64,000 nt of DNA from Cryptomeria japonica. Its lineage: Eukaryota > Streptophyta > Pinopsida > Cupressales > Cupressaceae. The notes beneath the pieces are model-generated. The model had not been told where the DNA came from and searched no databases. It worked only from the letters and a program-made list of their open reading frames with translations. The DNA lies in assembly GCF_030272615.1 (NCBI RefSeq), contig NC_081415.1, positions 511,009,873-511,073,872 on the forward strand, given 5' to 3'. Each line of letters opens with the position of its first letter. The first letter of the stretch is position 1. Position numbers and translations under genes: made by a program. This document shows positions 34,116 to 47,400 of this stretch, piece by piece.

Positions 34116-37100
34116 TATTAATATAATATGTTAGGATAGGCATTAGACACCTTGGATACAATGCAACATTTTAATTATGTCAAAGAAATAAATGTTTATT
34201 TGTAGTGCATCTACAAGATGCATATATTTAATATTTATTTGGGTCTACTTGTAAACTCACATGTAACATTGGATTAGATATTTAATGTGTGGAATATATT
34301 AAATAGTTAATTATTAAGAGGGCTTAATAGTTCTATATACTTACTGTTTTGAGGTGCATGATTTTAGCTAGCCACTTGGTTGTGTTAGGTGAGATTTAGT
34401 CTATAAAAGAAAGCACATATTTAGCACCTAACATTGTTTAGGTGGGTGGATTATTATGTATTGAGTTTCTCTTGTGAGTGTGTATATGTTGCATTTCATG
34501 GGATGTGCTAATTCATGCTTAGACACATAGAAAGTGCATTGGGGAGCTTGATGTTTAAGAATAAATAATGAAAGTTTAATAAGAGTGTCATAATGTTTTA
34601 ATGCTAAATAATAAATGGAGCATATATATTTTTGGAGGTTGGGACTTTCCCTCTTGAGGGTTTTCTCAAGTTCTAAGAAATTTCAAGTTATGGGAGATTT
34701 TTGGAAATTGTTGTTTCGTAGATTAGGGATTCTAGATTTATAGTTTTTTTTAGTTTATTAGAAATCTAGGGTTTGAAAAATGTTTGATGAAAAGAGTTTT
34801 CGAGATGTGCTTCATATGAGCACTTTATGGAGAGATTTTGACAAATAAACTCCTAAAAAAATAGACCTTGCCAATAGATCCAAGATGGAAAATAAATAAA
34901 GATTGAAAAATAATTACTCTATCTGGCCACTTAAGAAAATATTTTTTTTTACTTAACTTGGATTATATGGTCATATGGTGTAGGAGCACCTTGTAGACTT
35001 TGAAGACAATTTGAGAAATGAAGGCTCTTAGAGGTTTTTATAGGTTTCTTGAATGTTTTAAGTTGTAATAAGGTCTTTTAAGACCAATCATTTTTGTTTT
35101 AATTATCCATGTAAGTCCTTGGTGCCATTTTGTAGTTGTGAGCTGTTTAGGACCTATTTGGTGAACCATGGTCAAATGACATCCAAAATGTCTAAGTGTT
35201 GTACTTTGGCTCCTATGTGGCCTATTTGTAAGGTTTATGATGTTTCCTAATAGGTTACATAGGTAGATGTCATAGGTTGTCAAGTTTTGTGCAAAGTTGT
35301 GAAGTTTTGGTGATAACTTTTGTTGTCAACTTGTAACTAATATCCCTCCAATGGCTACCTAATTCAAATTTCATTTGGAGTCGGTTGAGAAAGTTTGAGA
35401 AACCTTTATTAAGGAATTGGAGTTCAAGAATAAAGTATGATGATGATGTTTGGATGTAAGACGATGATCAAATTCAATAAACACTTAGAAATTTACACAA
35501 TTTTTCTGTAACAGTGCCTTGTACGATAATTGTATGGACTCCATGTATAGGCTAAATCATTGATTTAAATATACCTCTAATTTTATGTTCATTTGGATGT
35601 GATTTGGTATGAAAATATTGAGAAATAAGGAAGATATCTGCATTTTTATGAATGGTGGTCTGAAAATCCTCCAAAACCAGGCTTTTCGAGGAAATACTTT
35701 CTTGACCCCATATTCCTCTAGCCAAATTGGCTCAAAATCTTAAGAATTGTACAGGAGATAGTATACTTTAATATTTTGAAAGTTTTTGAGTGGGCCATTG
35801 AATTGGTGAATTTTGGGAGTAAACCCTAAGCTAGGCATCCTCATGTGACTAGCGGGTTTAGACTATTAATAATTATGCAGAGAGAAAACCAAGAATGTTG
35901 GACCCTATATAATGGTGGATTTTGTTTTGGGATGTGTGAAGACCTTTACCATCCATTGGTGTCATTGGATCAAGCCTTTTGTATGTGGTTTCTTTGTAAA
36001 AGTGGCCTAAAAGCCCTATTTGGCCTCCTTTAGCAGCAACATTTGACCCAGTCAATGTAAGAGTTGGAGTCTAAGTTTATGAAATGTTTTGTGTAATCAA
36101 AACTAGTTTCTAAAAGTGTCAAGATTCTAGGGTTTCATTAGGGAATATTTCAATGTTTTTCCCTTAAAGGCTCAAACCGGGGCTAAAAGGAATAGGTACC
36201 TTCTAGAGGGCAAATTACCTTGGTTGAATTTGTACAAACAAACGGGTGTTGTCATGGTTGTAGTCAATGTCTATATGGTTAGACAAGAGGTTATATAGGG
36301 TCTATTACTGCTCTGCAATGTTGGATGTGTCATAATCTAGGTCGGTCATAGGCGTATATAGGAGAGTTGGTGTCAATGAGACACTTGATCTGAGAAGTAG
36401 TATCTCAATGAGTTGTTTGTGGATCAAAAGAGGGTCCCATTGAACAAACGGGAATTTAGAGGTGTCCTGATATGACGTTGATAAGATTGTCCAAGGATTA
36501 ATGAATGTTGAGACCTTAATTGGGTGTCTTGTAGAGTGAGTTGTGTGTGAAGCCTTTGTTCCTCGAGGCTTTGCATCATCATACAAGGGTGATTCGTAGA
36601 GAAAAAAAATCTCCTTGAAAAGAAGAAAATTAATAATAATAAAAAATAAGGCTAGGTTGGTCCACCTAGTTCCCATACCCTGTTGCTACAAGCATGGTAT
36701 ACCATGTTATACCACTTGCTACAAATGGGTTTTTCTAGGTTGGTGATCTTAGCCACCAGTCTTAAGCTCTTGACCTAGTGGGTCCAAAAATATAGCCGCC
36801 TCCATAGGCTATAGTTCAAATAAAATCAAACCAAATTTAAATGCTACATTAGGCTTTTGAAAAATTAGAAATAAAAAAATTAACTTATATTTAAATAAAT
36901 TTTGTAATTCAATATTGAATTTTGCCTCCTATGTTTATCCCATATTGTCATCACTTGGACTCCATACACATGTTATTTAATTATATCAGCTCGGTGTTAG
37001 CACTATATGACCACCCTAGCCCTCCATAAGCCTAATATAGCTATAATTTCCAAATGGACATAACTTTTACCCATGATATCAAAGTTTTGATTTTGAATAG

Positions 37101-37130
37101 TCAAAAGAAAGGTATATTTGATTGCTAAAT
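34116..37130. other. Unclassified repeat-like DNA
   Basis: No protein readable. CTATAAAAG near 34401 inside a TGTTAGGATAGG-starting stretch (about 34128) may be an old LTR promoter. 35040-36660 has the wordy, mid-GC look of plant gypsy non-coding regions but no diagnostic end, primer site or domain. Confidence 0.35.
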
Positions 37131-37289
37131 GATGGTATGGGTATGTGCACCAAGTTGTGTTACCAAAAAGGTGCCACTTTTAATCTTTTCATAAAAACGC
37201 ATCATTGACATTAAAAGATCGTCCAAACCTTTGGGTTGGATGCCCAAGGAAAATCCAACCCAAAGGGTTGGTATTCCCCAATACAAACT

Positions 37290-37430
37290 ATTTGGTGAGC
37301 ACCAAATATGGTGCTCACCCTATGTGGTGCTCACCAAATTCAAAATTTTAAATTTTCACGTTTGGTGCGCACCAAATTTGGCACTCGCCAAATGTGAAAA
37401 GTCAATTTTTTGCATTTGGCGAATGCCAAA
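37290..37430. repeat. Left cluster of 18-bp TTTGG...CCAAA palindromes
   Basis: ATTTGGTGAGCACCAAAT (37290-37307) is followed by GTGAGC/GCTCAC variants, TTTGGTGCGCACCAAA, TTTGGCACTCGCCAAA and ATTTGGCGAATGCCAAAT. The same type of cluster lies at 44642-44730. Confidence 0.8.
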
Positions 37431-37926
37431 TGCTCTGCATTATCCAATTTTTCATTTTGGGAACATTTTTCAACTTGCGCACAACTTATACCTACTTGGC
37501 AAGAGAATATATACATGAAATATAACATTTAAGTATAAGTCACATTTCAATATGTCTTTTTTGTTTCTTATACTTTAAGTTATATTTCAAGGTATATATT
37601 GGTAGGATGTTTGAGAGTGGTTTCATCTCTATAGGAGCTATAATGTAGATTCTAGTTTTTAGAGGATCATATAAATTTCAGACTTAGTCAACTTTCAATA
37701 ATCAACATGTCAAATTTCAGTAATCAGCATGCTCCTATTAGCATTTTTTATCTCTATATCTCTCTTCCGCTCTTATCTCTCTCACTTCTCTCTCTTCTCT
37801 TTAAGTATATCCCACTCTCTATGCCTTTCATTCCTTCCTTAATCACATTTTTATCCTTGAGTCCTTCCGTTTCTCTTCTTCTTTGTCATTCTCTTAATAT
37901 TTTTTCCCCTCCCTCTCCATTCTCTT

Positions 37927-38290
37927 GGTTAATGCCTATCCCTTCTATCCTCTCTCTCCCCATATCTACGTCTTACCCTCCCTCCCCCCTTATATTATTA
38001 CCCACCTCTCTCTACTCCTTTAGGTTTCTCACCTATCTAATTCTCCACCCTCTAGTTTTCTCCTTCTATCTCCACCTTTCCATTTATGACATCTCTCTCT
38101 CTCTCTCTCTCGGTTAATGCCTATCCCTTCTATCCCCTCTCTCCCCATATCTAGGTCTCACCCTCCCTCCCTCCTTATATTATTACCCACCTCTCTCTCC
38201 TCCTTTAGGTTTCTCACCTATCTAATTGTCCACCCTCTAGTTCTCTCCTTCTATCTCCACCTTTCTCTCCCTTACCCCTATCCATTTATG
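37927..38290. repeat. 185-bp tandem duplication in the left arm
   Basis: Two copies (37927-38111 and 38112-38290) start GGTTAATGCCTATCCCTTCT and run through the CT-rich block. The right arm has only one, so it arose after the arms formed. Confidence 0.75.
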
Positions 38291-38293
38291 AAA

Positions 38294-38351
<58 letters not shown>

Positions 38352-38741
38352 CACCTATCTATCTCCTCATTCCCTATTTCTTTTACTCCCTCCATGTCTA
38401 CCTCTCCAACCATGCCCTCTTACTCATCTCTTTGCTATTTTATCTATTCCCTCTCTCCATTGTGTAGGTCGTCACCTATTCCTCCTACTTTCACTCCCTC
38501 CCTCTCAAAAATTTCTATGTTTCTTCCTCATTATCTATCCACCTCTAGATTTCTACATCCATGTCTCATTAGGCACCTATCTCTATTCCCCTTTGTGTAT
38601 CTCTCCCCTCTCTCTCCCATCTAGGTATTTAACCTCTCTCTCACCGTCTAAATATCTCATCTCTCTATCTATCCCCTCTCTAGTTCTCTGCCTTCCTCTC
38701 CACCTCTCTCTCCATCGCATCTTACCCATCTCCCTTTATGA

Positions 38742-39594
38742 ACGGTCAAATCTGAGCACAAGTACCAAGGAAGAAATACAAGTTTCAAGGCAAGATAAAA
38801 CATTTTTCAACACGAAGGATTCAATGAACCTAGTCAAGTTTGATGATCTGATGGCTAAGATTAATCATGGGAAATGTGATTAAGGGGATTACGCAGTTAG
38901 GAATTGCTTATAAATAAGGAAAAGTTGATGAACAAAGTATGTGGGCAAATAGAAGAGCAGTGATACTGCAGTTGTGATTACCGAGTATAGAAGATTAAAT
39001 ATATGATTGAAGAATAGATTGAGAGGCCCAACAAGGAGGAAGATAAGTCGTATGACAAGATTATTGTGAGCACATAGAGTCTTTTTCAACATTTCAGATG
39101 TGAAGTTGCAGATATATTTTATTACTATTATTTATTTCTGTAAGTGACAGGAAATCTCTTAACCGAGTGAACCTAACAGTCTTATTTGTAAATCCTCTAG
39201 CAAGGTAACATTCTGAATGAGTGTTTGAAATCCTTTGACAAGGTCACTTCTAACAAAGTGCTAGATTCTGATAAATCTGAGGGAAATCCCTTGACCGGGT
39301 CACATGTAGCAATGTGTTTATGTAATCTTTAACAGGATTGGCTTTTAATCGAGCATACTCTAGAAGAGTATATTTTCTTTGTGGGTCCAAAATCCCACAG
39401 TGGTTTTTCCCTATTTGGGTTTCCATGTTAAATCTGGTGTTAAATGTGTTTTGATATTTCAAGTTTATCAGTTTATGAGTTTGAATGATTTACAGTCATA
39501 GTTGCATATCAAGTAAGTTCTACCGAGGTTGAATATGATGAATATATTGAATTGTGAGTTTATCTGATTCACCCCCCCTCTCATCTAACTAACA
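38742..39594 (+). repeat. Copia-type LTR fragment inserted in the left arm
   Basis: It is not CT-rich, unlike both neighbours. It shows the late-LTR pattern seen at 58440-59162: runs of AAATCC...CAAGGT phrases, CCCACAGTGG, TTTTTCCCTATTTGGGTTTCC, then GATTCACCCCCCCTCTCATC just before the end at TAACA. The 5' end has no TG and no target duplication, so it is a fragment. Confidence 0.65.
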
Positions 39595-39739
39595 TCCCTT
39601 ACCTATCTACTTCTTCACTCTCTCTTTCTCAATCACTCCCTACCCATCTCTCCCTCTCTTCTTAGCTCTCTCTTTCTCTTTATTCTCCCCTCTCTCATCT
39701 TCTCTCTCCCTCCCCTCTCTAGGTCATCACATCTCCCTT

Positions 39740-40980
39740 CTGTTAGGATCCCATATGACCCCTAATGACACCATATGACCCCTTAGGACACCATATAACC
39801 CCTCAAGACACCATATGACCCCTCAAGACACCATTTAACCCCTTAAGACACCATATGACCCCTTTTAACCTCCTAGTACATGACATGACCACTTAAGACA
39901 CCATATGACCCTTTAGGACAATATGATGTCTTAAGGGGTCATATGGTGTCTTGAGGGGTCATATGGTCTTCTAACACATGTATGGTCCCTTAGGACCCCA
40001 TATGACCATATTTAACATCTTGGTATGTACGACATGACCCTTTAGCACACCATGTGACCCCTCAGGACAATATGATGTCCTAAGGGGTCATATGGTGTCT
40101 TAACACATGTATGGCCCTATAAGACCCCATATGACCCCTAATGACACCATATGACCCCTTAGGACCCCATATGTCTCCTAACAACACCATATGACCCTTT
40201 AGGATGCCATATGACCACTTTTAACATCCTAGTACATGATATCACCCCTTAGGAAACCATATGTCCTAATGGGTCATATGGTGTCCTAAAATTTTTATGG
40301 ACCCTTAGGACCACATATGACCCCTAGAAACACCATATGACCTATTAGGACCATATGATGTCCTAATGGGTCATATGGTGTCCTAAAGAGTCATATGATG
40401 TTCTAACACATTTGTGGCCCCGTAGGACCCTGTATGACCCCTTACAACACCATATGACCCCTCAAGACCATATAATGTCCTAATGTGTCATATTGTGTCC
40501 TAAGGGGTCATATGGTGCTCTAACATATGTGTGGCCCCAAATGACCCCTAAAGACACCATATGACCCCTTAGGACACCATATGATCCCATAGGACCCCTC
40601 ATGACACCATATGACTCCCTAAGACACCATATGACCCCTTAGGACACCATATGATCCATTTTAACATCCTAGTACATGAAATCACCCCTTCAGACACCAT
40701 ATGACCCCTTAGGACACCATATGAACCCTTAGGACCACATGATGTCCTAAAAGGTCATATGATGTTCCAACACATGTGTGGCCTCGTAGGACCCCATATG
40801 ACCCATTAGGACACCATATGACCACTTTAAACATCCCACTACATGACATGATCCTTGAGGATACCATATGACCCCTTAGGACACTATATGACCTTGAGGG
40901 AACCATATGACCCCTTAGGAATTCAGATGACCCCTTAGGACACCATATGACACCTTAGGACACCATATGACCATATTTAG
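39740..40980. repeat. CATATG minisatellite, block 1
   Basis: The unit is about 20 bases, ACCATATGACCCCTTAGGAC. Copies occur in both orientations (GTCCTAAGGGGTCATATGGT), changing over several times. Two longer phrases recur at intervals of roughly 150-300 bases: TTTTAACATCCTAGTACATG and CTAACACATGTGTGGCCCC, indicating a higher-order arrangement. Confidence 0.9.
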
Positions 40981-41420
40981 ATAGAGAGATAAGAGGTAGA
41001 TAGGTGAGGGGGAGAGAGAAAAAAATAAGAGTGATAAGTTCACGAAGAGAGAAAGATGGGTAAGGGGGTGGAGAGGAAAGAATTAGAGAAGAGATAGAGA
41101 TATAGAGGTGAGAGGTCTAGAGCCGAGGAAGAGAGAGGTGAGAGACCAAGGGTGGAAAGATAGAGGTGAGGGAGATAGAGTGGGAGAGAGAGGTGGGTAA
41201 TGATACAAAGAGGGAGTGGTAGAGAGGTAGAGATGGAGGGAAGGAGAAACATAAGGATGGAGAGAGAAGTTGGGTGGGAGAGGTAGTGATAAAGAGAACA
41301 AATAGAGATGGAGGTAAGGATAGATATGGTGATAAGTAGGGAAGGTGAGAGAGAGAAAGAGAGATTACATAGGAGAGACCTAGAGAGGGGAGAGAGAGGA
41401 GAAAAAGAGAGAAGAGAGGG
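40981..41420. repeat. GA-rich block between minisatellite blocks
   Basis: Irregular GAGAGAG/GGTAGAGAGGTAGAGATGG sequence, similar in words to the right arm. Its junctions with the minisatellite are abrupt. Confidence 0.85.
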
Positions 41421-42228
41421 AGTCATATGGGGTCCTAAGGGTTCATATGGTGTTCTAACACATGTGTGGCCCTTTAGGACCCCAAATGACCCCTAATGAC
41501 ACCATATGACCCCTTAGGACACCATATGACCTCTAACAACACCATATGACCCCTTAGGACACTATATACCCTTAGGAAACCATATGACCCCTTAAGACCC
41601 CACATTACCCCTTGGGACACCATATGACCCCTTAGGACACCATATGACCCCCTAAGACACCATATAAGCCACTTTAATATCCTAGTACATGACATGACCC
41701 CTTAGGACACCATATGACCCCTTAGGATAAAATGATGTCCTAAGGGGTCATATGGTGTTATAACACGTGTGTGCCCTTAGGACCCCATATGACCCCTAAC
41801 AACACTATATGACCCCTTAGGACCATTTGATATCCTAATGGGTCTTATGGTGTCATTAGGGATCTTATGGTGTTTTAACACATGTGTGGTCCCTTAGAAC
41901 TCCATATGAATCCTAAAAACACCTTATGACCCCTTAGTACACCATATGACCCCTTATGACCATATGATCTCCTAATGGGTCATATGGTGTTCTAACACAT
42001 GTGTGGCCCCTTAGGAACCCAAATGATCCCTAGCGATGCCATATGACCCCATAGGACACCATATGAACTTTAATGACACCATATGTCCCTTTGGGACACT
42101 ATATGATCCTCAGGCCACCATATGACCCCTTAGGACCCCATATGACCCCTCACGACACTATATGACCCCTTAAGACACCATATGACCATATGACCCCTGA
42201 AGACACCATGTGACCTATTTTAACATCT
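41421..42228. repeat. CATATG minisatellite, block 2
   Basis: Same unit and same long phrases as block 1 (TAACACATGTGTGG at 41457, 41880 and 41995; TTTAATATCCTAGTACATG near 41673), again with orientation switches. Confidence 0.9.
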
Positions 42229-42836
42229 CTCTTCTCCTCCTATTATTTCTCTTGACTCTCTATTTGTTCTCTTGATCACTACCTCTTCTTCCCAACCTCT
42301 CTCTATACTGATGTTTCTCCTTCCCTTCTTCTTTACCTTTCTACCTCTCCATCTTTGTCTCATTACCCACATGTATCTCCCCCTCTATCTATGTCATTGC
42401 TCTCTCTCCCTATCTAGGTCTATAATTATTTCCTCTCTACCTCCTTACCCCTCTTTCTCTCTTATTTTCTTCTCTCCCTCCCTTACCTATCTACCTCTTC
42501 CCTCTCTTGGTCTCTTAGTCTCTCCCTTACATAAGATTAGGGGTATTGGTTGTATTGATACTTCTTTCTATCACTCCATATTCCTCTCTCTCTCTCTCTC
42601 TCTCACCTTTCTCTCCCCTCTCTAGGTTTCTCTCCCTTTCTTCCTCTCTCCATCTCGATCCCCCATCCCTCCTTACCCTCATCCCCTTGCTCTCTCTCTC
42701 TCTCTCTCTATTATTTAGGTTTCTCCCTTCCTCCCTTTCTACCTCTATAATTATCCATCCTTGTATAACTAGCCACCTCTCTATATCCCCCTCTATCTAT
42801 GTCACTTCTCTCTCTCCCTATCTAGGTCTATCTATC
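42229..42836. repeat. CT-rich block
   Basis: Complementary in style to the GA block at 40981-41420, so the two flank minisatellite block 2 as an inner inverted pair. It includes CTCTCTATATCCCCCTCTAT and CACTCTCTCTCCCTATCTAG phrases. Confidence 0.85.
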
Positions 42837-42876
42837 AACACCATATGACCCCTTGGGACCATATAAAGTCCTAATG
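42837..42876. repeat. Two-unit remnant of the CATATG minisatellite
   Basis: ACACCATATGACCCCTTGGG and a following partial unit sit exactly between a CT-rich and a GA-rich block. Confidence 0.85.
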
Positions 42877-44340
<1,464 letters not shown>

Positions 44341-45615
44341 AGTGAGATAGAGAGCTAAAGAATGATAATAGGAGCATGTTGATTACTGAAATTTGACATT
44401 TTGATTACTAAAAATTTGACTGTCTGAAATTTTATATGATCCTCTAAAAATTAGAATCTACATTGTAGATCCTATAGAGCTGAAACCACTCTCAAACATC
44501 TTGCCAATATATACATGAAATATAACTTAAAGTATAAGTTTTAAATGTTATATTTCATGTATATATTCTCTTGCCGGGTGGGTATAACTTATGCCCAAGT
44601 TGAAAAATGTTCCCAAAATGAAAAATTGGATAACATAGAGCATTTGGCGAGCGCCAAATTTGGCACGCGCCAAATGTGAAAAGTTATTTTTTTTAATTTG
44701 GCACGTGCCATATTTTGCGCTCGCCAAATGGTTTTATTTGGAAACCACCAACCCTTTGGGTTGGATTGCACTTGGGCATCCAACCCAAAGGTTTGGATGA
44801 CCATTTTAGGCCTGAGATGTTTTGTTATTAGAAGATTAAAAAATTTAACATATTTATGGCCGTGCTCTCCATCAATTTTGTACGTGTTTCAATGAAATTA
44901 AAAAAAACACCATAGCGACTTCAAGCTCTCTCTTAGCTATCCAAGCATGTAATTTTTTTCACATTTTGATTTTGTTAAGGTTTTCATTTATATAATTTCT
45001 TTTGTTAGTGTGTTTGTTTTCTGTCAAAAACCAACATGCACTATTTTGGCTATAGTTTTTTACACGTTCATTGGATTTTGAAGAAACTTACTTTTTTTGA
45101 AACTAGACTCCATTATACACAATTTAAAAAAAAAAGTTTTGATTTTCAATTATTTTTCAATGATTTTAGGGGAGAGAATGCTCAAATATCTTTTTTTCAA
45201 GATGTGTCCACTTCAAAAATTAGTAAAAAATCATGTACTCATTAAAAAATTAGCCGAAAAATCTGGCATAAACTGCAAGGTGTTAGCTAATTTCTCATTG
45301 AAATGATTTTCAAAATTCAAAAAAAAATTTAACATTTTAGGGGGCCACAATAGATGCTATCTTATGTTTTTTGCATAAAAACAAGACCACTTTTTGTGGC
45401 CCCCCTTTTTGAAGCCCTTAATCTCCACCATTTTCAAAACAATTTAGTAGTTTAGAAAGTAGACTCGAAGAACTCTAACTCTTGTTCTTGTTGCATCTTC
45501 TTATTTGGAGTGTAACTATGTTCAATTTGTCATTGAAGTTCATACTTTGCTGATTTCAGAAAAAAGTGGCATCTTAAGACCCCCTTTTGGTACCACAACT
45601 GGGTGCACATGCCCT
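44341..45615 (-). repeat. Right arm, outer part, with an extra ~740-bp segment
   Basis: 44341-44830 is the reverse complement of 37165-37735, including the palindrome cluster 44642-44730 (ATTTGGCGAGCGCCAAAT at 44642-44659). The outermost left-arm words reappear only at 45547-45610, so 44850-45545 is either an insertion in this arm or a segment lost from the left one. Confidence 0.7.
45340..45404. repeat. GGGGGCCACAA hairpin
   Basis: GGGGGCCACAA (45340-45350) pairs perfectly with TTGTGGCCCCC (45394-45404) around a 43-base loop, inside the extra segment of the right arm. Confidence 0.75.
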
Positions 45616-45965
45616 TAAATAAGATGTTCATTCTCAAAAATAGAGAAAACAAACTCCTATATGAGATTCTTCATGCTTGGATCAAGATATTCGCTCCTTG
45701 GAATTTGCATTTGATATATGTCCTACATAGGGTGCACATTCCCAAAACTAGAGAAAACAAACTCTTACTCGGGATGTCCTCAAAAAAAGGCATGTCTCTG
45801 TCCTAAATAGGGTTACACAATCTCAAAACTAGAGAAAACAAACTCTTAAATGAGATATTCCCGATACTAAACACTCACCTCTTGGAATTTGTATTTTCAT
45901 TACATGTCTTAAATAGGTTGATGCATGCTCACAACTAGAGAAATCAAAATATTATACGGGGTGCT
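45600..45965. repeat. Degenerate ~100-bp tandem repeat, four copies
   Basis: Each unit holds a TCCTAAATAGGGT-like word, GCACATTCTCAAAACTAGAG and AAAACAAACTCTTA. Units lie near 45598, 45722, 45801 and 45907. They lie upstream of the gypsy polypurine tract, in the position of a non-coding 3' region. Confidence 0.65.
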
Positions 45966-46592
45966 ATATATTTCAAACAAGACATCACTTGCACACATAC
46001 ATGAGGATAAGTGGAACTAGTAGAATATAGCTAGACTATTCCTACTCTCCTCTCCAGAATGGATCACCTAGAAAAGCACATCTAGAGTGTGCATCCATGT
46101 CCTTTCTCATCATTCTTCACATGGATCACATAGACAAGCACATCTATCATGTATCCATATTCTCTCTTTCCTTCTTCTCATGGGCTCATAGCTTTATTAT
46201 TGGTGGCTCATGGATGATTTGTTCTTTTCTCTTTTATGTGATCGCTTGTGTTCTTGAGATAGATTTTTTCAAGAATGATATTTGTTGTTGAGACATTTTA
46301 ATGTCAAGGTCTCTTCAGCTAGTTGACTTGAGGTCTTGTTCTTGGTCTTTAGACTTTCTATTGTGTGTCTTTTTCCTTTTTTTCTTTGATTGGCTTTTTT
46401 TTCTTTTCATTTTTGTCTTATTTTGTGTGTCGTTACATGTGTTTAAGTGACTTAAGATCCTAAGATTGGGGAATTGTCTCCTTAAAATTAGTGATGTCTT
46501 ATACTCCTTGTTATTGTGCTCCTTTTCTCCTCTCCTTCATCTCTCTTTTGTCTAATTTATTGTGAGTATTTGCATAGGCTCATAATCCCGTT
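45966..46592 (+). other. Non-coding 3' region of a gypsy element
   Basis: T-rich (TTTTTCCTTTTTTTCTTTGA and similar), no protein readable. It leads directly into the polypurine tract at 46593. Confidence 0.5.
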
Positions 46593-46607
46593 AAAGTGGG
46601 GGATAAA
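46593..46607 (+). promoter_or_regulatory. Polypurine tract of gypsy element
   Basis: AAAGTGGGGGATAAA directly precedes TGTAGCATC, the start of an LTR. Confidence 0.75.
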
Positions 46608-47400
46608 TGTAGCATCATAAATTTTAACTAGACCAATTTACACCTCATAATTTTGCCTCTACTTTAGCACATATCTCCCTCACATCCTATCTAGGTTCAT
46701 TCAATGGCTTAAATCCAACTTTTATACCTCAAACACCTACCAAGTGATTCCTTAGGGAGGTTTTATCCTCCTTTGGCCCAAAATTTGGTCCCTACTTGCA
46801 GAGGACCAGAACGCTAGTGCCTTGTCTTGGACCAGAGGGCCCAGCATCCTAGCCGCCCTTTTTGGGGCCCAATTTTAAAGAAGAGGGTGAGACCTATTTT
46901 TCTAGCAAGAAAATAAATTGGTGGGTCAATATGATCATTGGAGGTTGGTCTAATTTGTAAATTTATCTACATTCTAATATATAAAGATATTTGATGAACC
47001 TAATTTCATCCTAGCAATGTTATTCAAGCAATCAAGCGTTCAAGCATTGAAGTGTTTATCATCAAGCATTTCTAGAGGTCTTCAAGGTTGAATATTCTTC
47101 ATTCAACCATTGTGGAGAAAATTACAACATTAATATGCAAGCTTGTGTGTGTCATTAGGGTGTTTTCATGTTCATAGAATTTCAAACAACATATGTGATT
47201 ACATCCAAGAAGCAAAGCATCATTATCGGTCATTGCAAATCTCAAGAATATCTTTCCATTATTTAGACAATTATTTTCAACATTTCATTAAATATTAATT
47301 CGTCAACTGGGGTTAGACTTAGGAAAGTCTTTATTTCCAACCATTCTCCCCTTCTTTATATGTATAAGAAGTAGGTAAGGAACTACAATATTTAGGATAA
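46608..47400 (+). repeat. Gypsy 3' LTR
   Basis: Starts TGTAGCATCATAAATTTTAA after the polypurine tract and has TATATAAA at 46978-46985 with T/CAA-rich R-U5 sequence after it. The end is uncertain (47300-47560). The coding part of this element is absent. Confidence 0.65.

Larger units (their letters stand above)
37137..38740 (+). repeat. Left arm of the foldback element
   Basis: Outer ~600 bases of unique sequence, then a CT-rich stretch from 37740 with phrases such as CCACCCTCTAGTTCTCTCC, a (CT)n run at 38291-38349, and TCCATGTCTACCTCTCC. All of these recur in order, reverse-complemented, in 43590-44375. Confidence 0.8.

Noticed and set aside
36650-36830. Possible tRNA-like SINE
   Set aside because: No convincing A and B box pair or flanking duplication could be found.
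37707-38883. Ser/Leu/Pro-rich frames in the left arm
   Set aside because: Arise from CT-rich low-complexity DNA.
41474-41695. Minus-strand frame with repeated SYGVLRGHM peptides
   Set aside because: Translation of the CATATG minisatellite; the 20-bp unit cycles through all three frames.
39740-42228. Possible CRISPR-like array
   Set aside because: Units abut without unique spacers of constant length, orientation flips, and the setting is a plant genome.
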